Origin: an uncultured Lachnospiraceae bacterium
GTDB taxonomy: Bacteria > Bacillota > Clostridia > Lachnospirales > Lachnospiraceae
Assembly (NCBI GenBank): GCA_947652735.1
Contig: CANTEG010000020.1
Span: 1-39,354 of the forward strand
Length of the DNA: 39,354 bases
Direction of reading: 5' to 3'
In this document: positions 1-7,697 of the stretch, piece after piece
Position numbering within the stretch: the stretch's first letter is position 1
Layout: every line of letters begins with the position of its first letter
Program-made: the position numbers and the translations under genes
Notes under the pieces: model-generated
What the model was told of the DNA's origin: nothing
The model's input: only the letters and a program-made list of their open reading frames with translations
The model's database searches: none

Positions 1-54
1 ATGGAAGTTAAGGAATGGCAGGTAATCTTTGTGTGAAGTTCTGAAGGTGTATGA

Positions 55-128
55 GGCCCGATGGCTCAGCTGGTTAGAGCGCCGCCCTGTCACGGCGGAG
101 GTCGAGGGTTCGAATCCCTTTCGGGTCG
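55..128 (+). tRNA. tRNA-Asp (GTC)
   Basis: A full cloverleaf can be folded. The acceptor arms GGCCCGA (55-61) and TCGGGTC (121-127) pair with one G-U, with discriminator G128. The anticodon loop CTGTCAC between ccgcc and ggcgg gives anticodon GTC, and the T loop is TTCGAAT. No CCA is encoded. It is the first gene of a six-tRNA array. The 54 bases before it show nothing I can name. Confidence 0.96.
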
Positions 129-147
129 TTTATATATTATATTTTCT

Positions 148-220
148 GGGATCTTAGCTCAGCTGGGAGAGCATCTGCCTTACAAGCAGAGGGTCACAGG
201 TTCGAGCCCTGTAGGTCCCA
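148..220 (+). tRNA. tRNA-Val (TAC)
   Basis: The acceptor GGGATCT (148-154) pairs with AGGTCCC (213-219), discriminator A220. The anticodon loop TTACAAG carries TAC, and the T loop is TTCGAGC. CCA is not encoded. It is the second gene of the array, 19 bases after tRNA-Asp. Confidence 0.96.
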
Positions 221-228
221 TTCAAAAA

Positions 229-249
229 AGATATACATTTTGTATATCT
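229..249 (+). other. Perfect hairpin in the tRNA-Val/tRNA-Thr spacer
   Basis: A 9-bp perfect stem, AGATATACA (229-237) with TGTATATCT (241-249), closes a TTT loop. It lacks a following T-run, so it is more likely a processing or stability element of the polycistronic tRNA precursor than a terminator. The role is inferred. Confidence 0.4.
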
Positions 250-279
250 GTCATCAAAGTAAATCTTTGTTGACAATAT

Positions 280-352
280 GCCGACGTGGCTCAATTGGCA
301 GAGCAGCTGACTTGTAATCAGCAGGTTATCAGTTCGATTCTGATCGTCGGCT
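280..352 (+). tRNA. tRNA-Thr (TGT)
   Basis: The acceptor GCCGACG (280-286) pairs fully with CGTCGGC (345-351), discriminator T352. The anticodon loop CTTGTAA gives TGT. A second threonine tRNA, with anticodon CGT, is encoded at 6291-6363. CCA is not encoded. Confidence 0.96.
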
Positions 353-380
353 CTTGCAGGTACTTTAGTATCTGTTAAAT

Positions 381-462
381 GGGTGGATTCCCGAGTGGCC
401 AAAGGGGACAGACTGTAAATCTGCTGCGTAATGCTTCGGTGGTTCGAATCCACCTCCGCCCA
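381..462 (+). tRNA. tRNA-Tyr (GTA)
   Basis: This is an 82-base class II tRNA with a long variable arm. The acceptor GGGTGGA (381-387) pairs with TCCGCCC (455-461), discriminator A462. The anticodon loop CTGTAAA gives GTA. CCA is not encoded. Confidence 0.95.
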
Positions 463-505
463 TTTTACTTAATAAGAAATTTATTTCTTATATTTAATAT
501 TATAT

Positions 506-579
506 CGCGGGGTGGAGCAGTCTGGAAGCTCGCCGGGCTCATAACCCGAAGGTCACAGGTTCAAATCCTGTCCCCGCTA
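506..579 (+). tRNA. Initiator tRNA-fMet (CAT)
   Basis: The anticodon loop CTCATAA gives CAT. Three consecutive G-C pairs (GGG/CCC) flank the loop, the hallmark of initiator tRNA. The first acceptor position is unpaired, also diagnostic: CGCGGGG (506-512) faces CCCCGCT (572-578), so C1 opposes T72. Discriminator A579. CCA is not encoded. Confidence 0.95.
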
Positions 580-632
580 CTATTTTTAATTGATAACATG
601 TCATCGTATAGGATGACTTACATAAAGTACAT

Positions 633-705
<73 letters not shown>

Positions 706-720
706 TTTTTTATTGTGTTT

Positions 721-2136
721 CTAATCAACCACTTCACAAAGCTTCGAAATTATCAAGTCTATATTTTCTTCACGTATACTGGAATAATTGACTATAATGG
801 TATGTTCTTCACTGTGTTTCGGATTCATGTAGTAGTCCGACAGGCAGGAAATGTGCAAGCCGTTTTTGACTGCATCCTCTTTTAGCTGTTTATCGGATTT
901 CTCTGTGGAAATGCGAAGCAGGAAATGCAAGCCTGAATTTTCTTCCAGAATGGTGCAGCGTGAGCTTAATTCACTTTTCTTTATTGCATCAAGGAGCATG
1001 TCACGAAGCTTTCTGTAATAGTTCCGCATTCTGTTAATATGCTTTTCGAAATATCCCTGACTGATAAATTTTGCAAGGGTTGACTGCTCAAAGGATGATA
1101 CTGTGCATGCGTAAAATGACAGCAGTTCATTATATTTGTCCATAAGGTGTTTAGGCAAAATCATGTAGCTGATTCTTATGGTTGAGGAAAGGCTTTTGCT
1201 GAAGCTGTTCATGTATATTACCTTTTCGTTGTTATCAATACTAAGAAGTGCGGGTATCGGTTTACCAACAAGGCGAAATTCACTATCATAGTCATCTTCA
1301 ATAATATAGTGGTCTGCTGAATTGTTTGCCCATGCAAGGAGTTCATAGCGTGTTCCTGCGGAGGTGACAATACCTGTAGGAAAATGGTGTGACGGTGATA
1401 TATGAATAACATCTGCATGCCCTTTATTTAATATATCTGTATCAACACCGCAGGATGTAAGGGGAATGTATTCGCATAATATGCTGTTGCTGTTATATAT
1501 TTTAGAAATTTTTCTGTACCCCGGGTCTTCTACTCCGTAAATAAAATTCCTGCCAATGAGCTGTATGATGATACTGTACAAGTATTCTGTACCTGCACCG
1601 ATTATAATTTGTTCGGGATTGACATCAAGCCCCCTGTAATCCCACAGATGTTTTGCAATTGCGTTTCTAAGTTCAAATGACCCTGCACTTGGAAGCGGCT
1701 TCATAAGTTCGTCTTTTTCATTTGAAATCACATCTCTGATAAGCTTTGACCATATAGAAAAAGGGAAATTGTCCGCACTTATATGGTTACTGGCAAGATT
1801 AATCACATCAGGCGAAGTACGGTTTTTATCCGTGCTGATATATTTTTCACTGTTATCAAAATTAAATTTATGATTTGGGACATTTTTGATGTTGGAAATA
1901 TTTGAAACGTAGTATCCCTTTTTGGGGATGGAATAAATATACCCCTCAGCGATAAGCTGGGAGTAGGCATTTTCAACTGTAATGGTGCTTATACTGAGAT
2001 TTTTTGCGAAACTTCGCTTGGATGGAAGTTTTTGGTCGGGAGACAGGACACCATCATTGATATCCTGTTTCAGTGATTTGTAAAGGTATTCATACAACGT
2101 GTCTGAACCGATATTTTCAAAGGAATATGTAAGCAT
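721..2136 (-). CDS. MocR-family (GntR HTH plus aminotransferase-fold) transcriptional regulator
   Basis: A 471-residue cytoplasmic regulator of the MocR/PdxR group. Residues 1-75 form a GntR winged helix (LPSKRSFAKNL, then AYSQLIAEGYIY). Residues 110-471 have the class I aminotransferase fold, with DDYDSEF at 281-287 and the PLP-lysine motif SFSKSL, Lys314. MocR proteins use PLP or an aldimine as effector to control vitamin B6, GABA, taurine or amino-acid genes; the target here cannot be read from the sequence. The start follows GGGAGG with 5 bases of spacing. It lies 21 bases after the prepilin stop, so the two are probably co-transcribed. No pdxST genes are adjacent, so PdxR is not claimed. 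Confidence 0.92.
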   Translation of the reverse strand: MLTYSFENIGSDTLYEYLYKSLKQDINDGVLSPDQKLPSKRSFAKNLSISTITVENAYSQLIAEGYIYSIPKKGYYVSNISNIKNVPNHKFNFDNSEKYISTDKNRTSPDVINLASNHISADNFPFSIWSKLIRDVISNEKDELMKPLPSAGSFELRNAIAKHLWDYRGLDVNPEQIIIGAGTEYLYSIIIQLIGRNFIYGVEDPGYRKISKIYNSNSILCEYIPLTSCGVDTDILNKGHADVIHISPSHHFPTGIVTSAGTRYELLAWANNSADHYIIEDDYDSEFRLVGKPIPALLSIDNNEKVIYMNSFSKSLSSTIRISYMILPKHLMDKYNELLSFYACTVSSFEQSTLAKFISQGYFEKHINRMRNYYRKLRDMLLDAIKKSELSSRCTILEENSGLHFLLRISTEKSDKQLKEDAVKNGLHISCLSDYYMNPKHSEEHTIIVNYSSIREENIDLIISKLCEVVD

Positions 2137-2157
2137 TTCTGCCTCCCGCTAATTCGT

Positions 2158-2775
2158 CTAAAAACGTAATTTGGTTGAATCAATAAATGTATCGTTTTCG
2201 CTCACGGTGAACTCTCCATTTTCATAGTGTATCAGTACATCATTGCTATAGTATTCAAGCATAACTACGCTACCTTCATAATCGTATACAACTATAACGC
2301 CCGGACATCCATAGGTTGCCGAAAAGCTTGCACAGTTTTGTCCTATTGGATTGTTTGCAGCACCATTAAAATTTAAAAATTTATAGCCGGATGTGCTGTC
2401 ACTGTTAAGTTCCGTTAAAACCTCTTTTGCAATTCTGTAGTCGCAGTAATCAACGGCAGCTTCATTTGCAACCGTTCCGCTTTGGGCAGAAGCAAGCCAG
2501 TAGTTTGTCATGGCACCACAGCTTATTGTTGTGCCGTCAGTTTTTGTGAAGGTTTTATCCAAATTCAATCCGAAGTCTTCCGTAGCAAGTGATACTGTAG
2601 CATTTTGTGTTGCATTTACGATGGCACGGGCTTCCTCAAGTACATTAGATATTCTCGCTTTCCGTATGTAATGTATAACAGCGAGTGTAACAGATGAAGC
2701 CAAAATAGCAATGATTGCAATTACAATAATAAGCTCCACAAGAGTGAACCCTTTATTTTTTTGTTTTTTCCCCAT
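2158..2775 (-). CDS. Type IV pilin-like (prepilin) protein
   Basis: A 205-residue protein with a class III signal. A short basic leader ends in Gly9, followed by FTLVELIIVIAIIAILAS, so prepilin peptidase should cut between Gly9 and Phe10. Glu at mature position 5 and the hydrophobic helix are present. The remaining C-terminal domain is polar and contains several cysteines (in SCGAM, DYCDYR, NCASF and YGCPG) that could form disulfides. Start chosen after GAGGA. No pilin ATPase, platform protein or prepilin peptidase is nearby, so it must use machinery encoded elsewhere. It could equally be a pseudopilin or a minor pilin. Confidence 0.85.
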   Translation of the reverse strand: MGKKQKNKGFTLVELIIVIAIIAILASSVTLAVIHYIRKARISNVLEEARAIVNATQNATVSLATEDFGLNLDKTFTKTDGTTISCGAMTNYWLASAQSGTVANEAAVDYCDYRIAKEVLTELNSDSTSGYKFLNFNGAANNPIGQNCASFSATYGCPGVIVVYDYEGSVVMLEYYSNDVLIHYENGEFTVSENDTFIDSTKLRF

Positions 2776-2805
2776 AATTAAATCCTCACCAATCCATATT
2801 GTATA

Positions 2806-2829
2806 AATATTCTAAATCAGAATATTATA
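2806..2829 (-). promoter_or_regulatory. Putative prepilin promoter -10 box with overlapping inverted repeat
   Basis: On the minus strand a TATAAT lies at 2829-2824. Overlapping and just downstream is a perfect 8-bp inverted repeat, AATATTCT (2806-2813) and AGAATATT (2819-2826), with a 5-base spacer. No good -35 box is visible. The repeat is a candidate operator for the prepilin-MocR unit, possibly for MocR itself; that is inference. Confidence 0.35.
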
Positions 2830-2942
2830 TCATTTATACACTGCTTATAGACCATAATAAACTATTTCTATAATAAATTCAATTTAATTATTAAACTAAT
2901 TAACAATTTACTGTAAAATATTTAAATGTTTAGATATCAAAC

Positions 2943-3006
2943 TTGTATTTTTTGGCAGTGTATTGTAGAATTAGTGCTGAATATCTGGTACAGTTTACCA
3001 TGTACC
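2943..3006 (+). promoter_or_regulatory. Putative promoter and inverted repeat upstream of the murT-like operon
   Basis: TTGTAT (2943-2948), a 17-base spacer and TAGAAT (2966-2971) make a modest sigma-A-type promoter. Downstream lies a perfect inverted repeat GGTACA (2987-2992), 8 bases, TGTACC (3001-3006), which could be an operator in the untranslated leader. Both are suggestive only. Confidence 0.35.
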
Positions 3007-3044
3007 TGCATGAAATGAAAAAATAAGATAGGATAGGAAAAATT

Positions 3045-4445
3045 ATGTTGCGTTTTATGATAAGCTTATGGGCGTCAAAATTATGTTTATTCTTTTTTAA
3101 ACTTACGGGAAGGGAAAAGGATGACAGACCGGGTATACTGGCTTTGCGGCTTTGCGATGACTTTATAGACAGGGTGAAAAAGCCGCGTCTTGTTGTGGCG
3201 GTTACCGGAACAAACGGAAAAACAACAATATCGAATCTTGTAAGTGATATTTTAAAGCTTGAGGGCAAAAAGGTTGCCTATAACACATGGGGAGCCAATT
3301 ATAAGGCTGGTCAGGCAAGGTGTCTTCTGGATGCGGTAAATATATTTAACAAGCCGACAAAGGATGCTGCGATTGTTGAGGTAGATGAGCTTTTATCATA
3401 CAAAACCCTGCCGTGGATTCAACCAAATTATATTATAGTGACAAATATATGCCGTGACTCTATAAGGAGAAATGCGCATCAGGAATATATTTTTAACAGC
3501 ATAAACAGAGGGTTGTCAAAGGTGCCTAAGGCAAAGCTGATACTAAATGCAGATGACCCTGTAAGCAGCTTTTTGGGAGAACAGTATGGTGGAGCAGGCG
3601 AGGAGAGCAGCAAGCTTCCAAACAAGCGTATTTACTTTTCCATAGCTGACCAGAAGCAGGAGGTTTTGCCGATAAATGTTTCAGACTTCCCGGTATGTCC
3701 GAAATGTGGAACGAAGCCTGAATTTATTTATAAGCATTATAGGGATATCGGAAGTTTCAGGTGTCCGAAGTGCGGACTGGCTTCCAAGAAATCAAAGTAT
3801 ATAGGAACTACGATAGATTATGATGCAAAGAAAATCTATGTTAGCGAGGACGGTGGTAACGGAACTGATTATCCGCTTGTGTCGGACACTATTTTCAATG
3901 CATTTAATGTTGTGGCAATTATAACGCTGTTCAGGGAATTAGGATTAAGTCAAAAGAAGATTGCCGCTGATTTGGGTAAGGTGAAAATTCCAGAGTCGAG
4001 AATGACGGTTGAGGAGTGTGGTGGAATTAAGATATCCACATTTACCGCAAAGGGGCAAAATGTATCTGCCGCATCTACCGTCTTTGAGTACCTTGCCAAG
4101 GAACCGTCAAACAAGGAACTGATTTTGCTGCTGGATGAGCATTACGGTGATGATAAATCAATAGAGACCATAACATGGCTTTATGAGAGTGATTTTGAAA
4201 ACTTAAACAAGGATAACATAAAGAAAATAATCGTTGCAGGACACCGCTATTTGGACTACAGACTGAGACTGAAGCTTGCAGGTATCCCCGAAGAAAAGGT
4301 TGTCTGTGTCAGGGATGAGAATACCATACCTGATTATGTCGTATTTGACGATATTGAATCAATATATGTTCTGCATGACGTGTACACGGTTTCAAAGGCA
4401 AAAAATATAAAAGAAAAAATAAAGGAAAAAATGCAAAAGCAGTAA
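3045..4445 (+). CDS. Divergent MurT-like Mur ligase (DUF1727 family)
   Basis: A 466-residue Mur-ligase-fold protein. The ATP-binding loop TGTNGKTT is at 54-61, EVDE at 112-115, and LNADDP near 167-172. A four-cysteine zinc ribbon (Cys218, 221, 240, 243) marks it as MurT rather than MurE or FolC. MurT with GatD normally amidates the glutamate of lipid II. In the C-terminal domain the MurT signatures I know (NPAG, NDN, then a W-I/L-W-D stretch) are replaced: the equivalent segments read TAKGQN, LLDEHYGDDKS and TWLYESDFE. The Mur core is therefore kept while the glutamate-activating site has drifted. It is followed directly by a GatD-like protein that lacks catalytic residues. The RBS is weak (GGATAGG). 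Fold assignment is firm; the lipid II amidation role is doubtful. Confidence 0.85.
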   Translation: MLRFMISLWASKLCLFFFKLTGREKDDRPGILALRLCDDFIDRVKKPRLVVAVTGTNGKTTISNLVSDILKLEGKKVAYNTWGANYKAGQARCLLDAVNIFNKPTKDAAIVEVDELLSYKTLPWIQPNYIIVTNICRDSIRRNAHQEYIFNSINRGLSKVPKAKLILNADDPVSSFLGEQYGGAGEESSKLPNKRIYFSIADQKQEVLPINVSDFPVCPKCGTKPEFIYKHYRDIGSFRCPKCGLASKKSKYIGTTIDYDAKKIYVSEDGGNGTDYPLVSDTIFNAFNVVAIITLFRELGLSQKKIAADLGKVKIPESRMTVEECGGIKISTFTAKGQNVSAASTVFEYLAKEPSNKELILLLDEHYGDDKSIETITWLYESDFENLNKDNIKKIIVAGHRYLDYRLRLKLAGIPEEKVVCVRDENTIPDYVVFDDIESIYVLHDVYTVSKAKNIKEKIKEKMQKQ

Positions 4446-4472
4446 ATGCTTCGTATTTGGATTGGAGATATC

Positions 4473-5204
4473 ATGGGTGCTGAGACAATAAAAATAGAAG
4501 TGTTGTATCCGGAGCTAAGCAATTTATATGGCGATTACTATAATGCAAAATATTTAGCAGGATGTATTGATAACGCAGAACTTATTTATACATCAAATGA
4601 TGAGGAACCTGCATTTGTGTCACAGAAGATTGACATGATTTATATGGGTTCCATGTCGGAGCGGAATCAGGAATTTGCACTTGGACATTTAATGAAGTAC
4701 AAGGATAAGCTGAAGGAGCTTATTGAGCAGGATGTTGTTTTTCTTGCTACGGGAAATGCACTTGAGCTTTTTGGAAATTATATTCAGGATGAGGATAGAA
4801 AAATTCCGTGTCTTGGGGCATTGGATTTTCATGCGGTAAGACAGATGAATGACAGAAGAAATTGCTTTTTTCTTGGGAAGTACAAGGATATGAAGATTGT
4901 AGGTCACAAAGGACAATTTTCATTTTGTCATGGAACGCTTGCCAAGCAGAAGAACATTAAGGTTCTCGGTGGATTTGGAATTAATTTAAATTCAAAATCT
5001 GAGGGAATATTTTATAAAAACTTTTACGGAACCTATATTTTAGGACCGTTTCTTTTGCTAAATCCATATTTTGTAAAGCTGATATTAAATAAGCTTGGCG
5101 TTGATGAGACACTTAAATTTGAAAAGGAAATTATAGATGCATATAACGACAGACTTGAAAGATTAGAGCAGCCGGGAACAGAGTTTTTAATGGGAGCAGA
5201 GTAA
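4473..5204 (+). CDS. GatD-like class I glutamine amidotransferase, predicted catalytically inactive
   Basis: A 243-residue homologue of GatD, the glutaminase subunit of MurT/GatD. An in-frame ATG exists at 4446, touching the murT stop, but the ATG at 4473 has GGAG at the right distance and gives the usual GatD start (VLYPELSNLYGD). The nucleophile elbow, normally CGGYQ.LG, reads GNALELFG, so Gly94 replaces the catalytic Cys. The His in the usual GTYLHGP is Leu190 (GTYILGP). The glutamine-binding GFENHGGRT region reads GHKGQFSF with no Arg. The scaffold is otherwise intact, including the C-terminal EGIFYKN and the following hydrophobic helix. It probably keeps a structural or partner role to the MurT-like protein and does not release ammonia. 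The residue comparison is from memory of the family. Confidence 0.82.
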   Translation: MGAETIKIEVLYPELSNLYGDYYNAKYLAGCIDNAELIYTSNDEEPAFVSQKIDMIYMGSMSERNQEFALGHLMKYKDKLKELIEQDVVFLATGNALELFGNYIQDEDRKIPCLGALDFHAVRQMNDRRNCFFLGKYKDMKIVGHKGQFSFCHGTLAKQKNIKVLGGFGINLNSKSEGIFYKNFYGTYILGPFLLLNPYFVKLILNKLGVDETLKFEKEIIDAYNDRLERLEQPGTEFLMGAE

Positions 5205-5205
5205 T

Positions 5206-6204
5206 ATGGGAAAGCTTAAATATTTGATTAACCGCATAGTAAAAATGGATTATAAGGGCATGTTTGCTACTGTCAAAAGAGTTCATAAGTCAAGTGGAAA
5301 AAACAGCATATACCTTTTTTTTGACATGATAAATTCGGGCTTTAAATATCAGGCTGGTTATATGGATTATGAAATGTTCGGCATGTACAATTTAAATAAA
5401 GCCGAGCGGAGTAAAATACTCACAAGAGGAAAAAACGATGCGTATGTTGCAAGACTGAATGACAGGGAAGCACGCCAGATGTTTAAGGACAAGCCGAGCT
5501 TCAATAAAAGATTTCAGGATTATATTGGTCGTGACTGGTTTTTAATTGACGGTAAAAATGAGAAGGAATTTGAGGAATTTTTAAAGGGCAGGGATAAGGT
5601 AATCATTAAGCCCGTGGGACTTTGCTGTGGGCAGGGTATTGAGATTGTTTCCCTTGCGGACAAAAATCCCAAGGAATTTTATGAGCACCTCATAAAGACA
5701 GACAGACCACTTGTGGAGCAGGTGCTTGAACAAAATGAGGAAATGTCAAAGCTTTATCCAAATGCAGTGAACACCCTTAGAATCGTTACCGTTGTAAGTG
5801 ATAAGGGAACCGTGTCAGTTGTCGGAACTTACATCCGTATTGGTGCGGGCGGAAATGATGTAGATAACTTTAATCATGGCGGGGTAAGTGCACCAGTAAA
5901 CCGAAAGACTGGCATTATAGAACATAAGGCAAGAAATAAAGAAACGAAATATTTTGACAAGCATCCTGATACGGGAACACCGATTGTCGGCTTTCAGGTT
6001 CCACACTGGCAGGAAGTTCTCGCCTTTGCAAAAAAAATGGCAAAAGAAGTGGACAATGTCAGATATGTGGGTTGGGACATCTGCATAACCAAAACGGGAC
6101 TTGCCGTTGTTGAGGCAAATGAATATCCTGGAAATGATTTGTATCAGATTCCTAAGGAAAACATAGGAACCTGCAACATCATTGATGCAGCGCTTGCAAG
6201 ATAA
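5206..6204 (+). CDS. ATP-grasp ligase of the sugar-transfer-associated type
   Basis: A 332-residue protein resembling the sugar-transfer-associated ATP-grasp family. The N-terminal third is helical and basic. The central nucleotide-binding part has VIIKPVGLCCGQGIEIV with the glycine loop, then the clamp VEQVLEQ. The C-terminal metal-binding strand reads AVVEANEYPGNDLYQ, with the Glu and Asn that hold Mg-ATP in this fold. ATP-grasp enzymes join a carboxylate to an amine through an acyl phosphate. The start overlaps the end of the GatD-like gene closely (1-base gap) and uses GGGAG inside it, so translation of the three genes is probably coupled. The substrate is unknown; the context suggests a cell-envelope or peptide product. 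Confidence 0.85.
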   Translation: MGKLKYLINRIVKMDYKGMFATVKRVHKSSGKNSIYLFFDMINSGFKYQAGYMDYEMFGMYNLNKAERSKILTRGKNDAYVARLNDREARQMFKDKPSFNKRFQDYIGRDWFLIDGKNEKEFEEFLKGRDKVIIKPVGLCCGQGIEIVSLADKNPKEFYEHLIKTDRPLVEQVLEQNEEMSKLYPNAVNTLRIVTVVSDKGTVSVVGTYIRIGAGGNDVDNFNHGGVSAPVNRKTGIIEHKARNKETKYFDKHPDTGTPIVGFQVPHWQEVLAFAKKMAKEVDNVRYVGWDICITKTGLAVVEANEYPGNDLYQIPKENIGTCNIIDAALAR

Positions 6205-6247
6205 TAACTATTTATTTAAAGATAATATATTCTTATTTGAAAGCTTC

Positions 6248-6276
6248 TTTACAATCTTAAAAAAACAATATATAAT
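6248..6276 (+). promoter_or_regulatory. Promoter of tRNA-Thr(CGT)
   Basis: TTTACA (6248-6253), exactly 17 bases, then TATAAT (6271-6276). The tRNA begins 14 bases after the -10 box. No clear terminator stands between this tRNA and the next gene, so transcripts may continue into it. Confidence 0.75.
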
Positions 6277-6290
6277 AGTCTAGGTATTAA

Positions 6291-6363
6291 GCTACTGTGG
6301 CTCAGTTGGTAGAGCAGCTGATTCGTAATCAGCAGGTCGTCGGTTCGAGTCCGATCAGTAGCT
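6291..6363 (+). tRNA. tRNA-Thr (CGT)
   Basis: The acceptor GCTACTG (6291-6297) pairs with CAGTAGC (6356-6362), discriminator T6363. The anticodon loop TTCGTAA gives CGT, which reads ACG. The T loop is TTCGAGT. CCA is not encoded. It stands alone between the ATP-grasp gene and the acyltransferase gene. Confidence 0.96.
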
Positions 6364-6407
6364 TTATTTTTTGTTTGGCGTAAAATTATTTTTTTATGGG
6401 AGTTTGT

Positions 6408-7697
6408 ATGGCAGATAAGAAGAGACCTTATAAGAATTCAAGATGGGACAAGCTTGATAATACGGCAAATTTATTTCCTGTCATTGTCAGCGAGGATGTA
6501 AGCAACGTTTACAGAGTTTCAGTGACATTGAAGGAAGAAATAGACGGTGATATTTTACAGCAGGCATTAGATAAAGTCCTGCCTTATTTTGATGTGTTCC
6601 AGACTAAGCTTAAAAAGGGTGTTTTCTGGTATTATTTTGAGACAAACAATAAGGAGGCACCGAGGGTTCACCAAGAGGACCGATACCCTTGTGCATATAT
6701 CAATCCATATATTAACAATGAGTATCAGTTTCGTGTAACACACTACAAAAAAAGGATAAACCTTGAAGTGTTCCACGTTGTTACGGATGGAAACGGTGCA
6801 CTTATGTTTTTAAAGGAACTGACTTATCAATATTTAAGGTATAAATATCCTGCATTAGAGGAAGCTGAGGGAGATAGTCTTAAGCCTGAGACATCACTTG
6901 ACAGGGAGGACAGCTACCTGAAAAATTATACCCACAGTGCAAAAAAAGGCTACAAGACAGAAAAGGCATACATTGTAAACGGGGAGCGTTTTGCATCGGG
7001 ATGCTTTGGAATCATGCATGGGTATGTAAATCTTGCACAGCTTAAGGCAGTATGCAAGTCCTATGGCGTTACAATAAATCAATATCTTATTTCGCTATTT
7101 ATATATTCCGTTTATAAGGAGTATTTAAAATCACAGCCATGTGAAAATCCTATCAGCGTGTGTGTTCCCGTAAATTTAAGACCGTATTTTGATTCCAATA
7201 CGACCAAAAATTTCTTTGCCGTGGTTTCTGCGATTTTCAAGGCAACAAAGGAAAACTATACGTTTGAGGATGTTTTGAAGGAGGTTTCAGAGGGACTGAA
7301 GGAGCAGATAAATAAGGAAAGCTTAGAGAAGCTGTTTTCTTACAATGTATCCAATGAAAAGAGTACAATGATAAGGGCGGTTCCGCTGTTTATAAAAAAC
7401 ATTGCAATGAAGACAATTTACAAAACCTCTGCAAGAGCAAATACGGCAACAATAACAAACTTAGGAATGATAGAGGTCAGCGATGCATACAGGGAATATA
7501 TAGATAAGTTTCATGTTGTGCTTTCCATGTCAAAGGGTCAGAACATAAAGGGCGGTGTTTGCACATACGGGGATACGCTTGTATTTACCTTTAGTTCTGC
7601 AGTGAGAGAGACGTATGTTCAAAAATGTTTTTTCAGGCATATGGTCAAGGAAGGCATAGAGGTTTCAATAGAGACAAATGGGGTGTATTATGAGTAA
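6408..7697 (+). CDS. Condensation-domain-like acyltransferase (CoA-dependent acyltransferase superfamily)
   Basis: A 429-residue protein of the chloramphenicol-acetyltransferase / NRPS-condensation / alcohol-acyltransferase superfamily. The catalytic motif HxxxDG is visible as HVVTDGNG, with His123 and Asp127. Later segments such as ISVCVPVNLRPYF and TNLGMIEV match the structural motifs of the second half of this fold. These enzymes move an acyl group from a thioester to an alcohol or amine. The ATG at 6408 was preferred to the one at 6396 because GGGAG sits 5 bases before it. It overlaps the next gene by 8 bases. The acceptor is unknown; an alcohol or sugar-lipid acetyltransferase is plausible given the esterase two genes on. 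Confidence 0.78.
   Translation: MADKKRPYKNSRWDKLDNTANLFPVIVSEDVSNVYRVSVTLKEEIDGDILQQALDKVLPYFDVFQTKLKKGVFWYYFETNNKEAPRVHQEDRYPCAYINPYINNEYQFRVTHYKKRINLEVFHVVTDGNGALMFLKELTYQYLRYKYPALEEAEGDSLKPETSLDREDSYLKNYTHSAKKGYKTEKAYIVNGERFASGCFGIMHGYVNLAQLKAVCKSYGVTINQYLISLFIYSVYKEYLKSQPCENPISVCVPVNLRPYFDSNTTKNFFAVVSAIFKATKENYTFEDVLKEVSEGLKEQINKESLEKLFSYNVSNEKSTMIRAVPLFIKNIAMKTIYKTSARANTATITNLGMIEVSDAYREYIDKFHVVLSMSKGQNIKGGVCTYGDTLVFTFSSAVRETYVQKCFFRHMVKEGIEVSIETNGVYYE

Noticed and set aside
154-453. Open frame on the minus strand across the tRNA array
   Set aside because: It runs antisense through tRNA-Val, -Thr and -Tyr and has no RBS; this is a classic tRNA shadow.
4473-5204. Reading this gene as an active glutamine amidotransferase such as cobyric acid synthase
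   Set aside because: The nucleophile Cys and catalytic His are both missing, and the MurT-type neighbour points to GatD, not to cobalamin enzymes.
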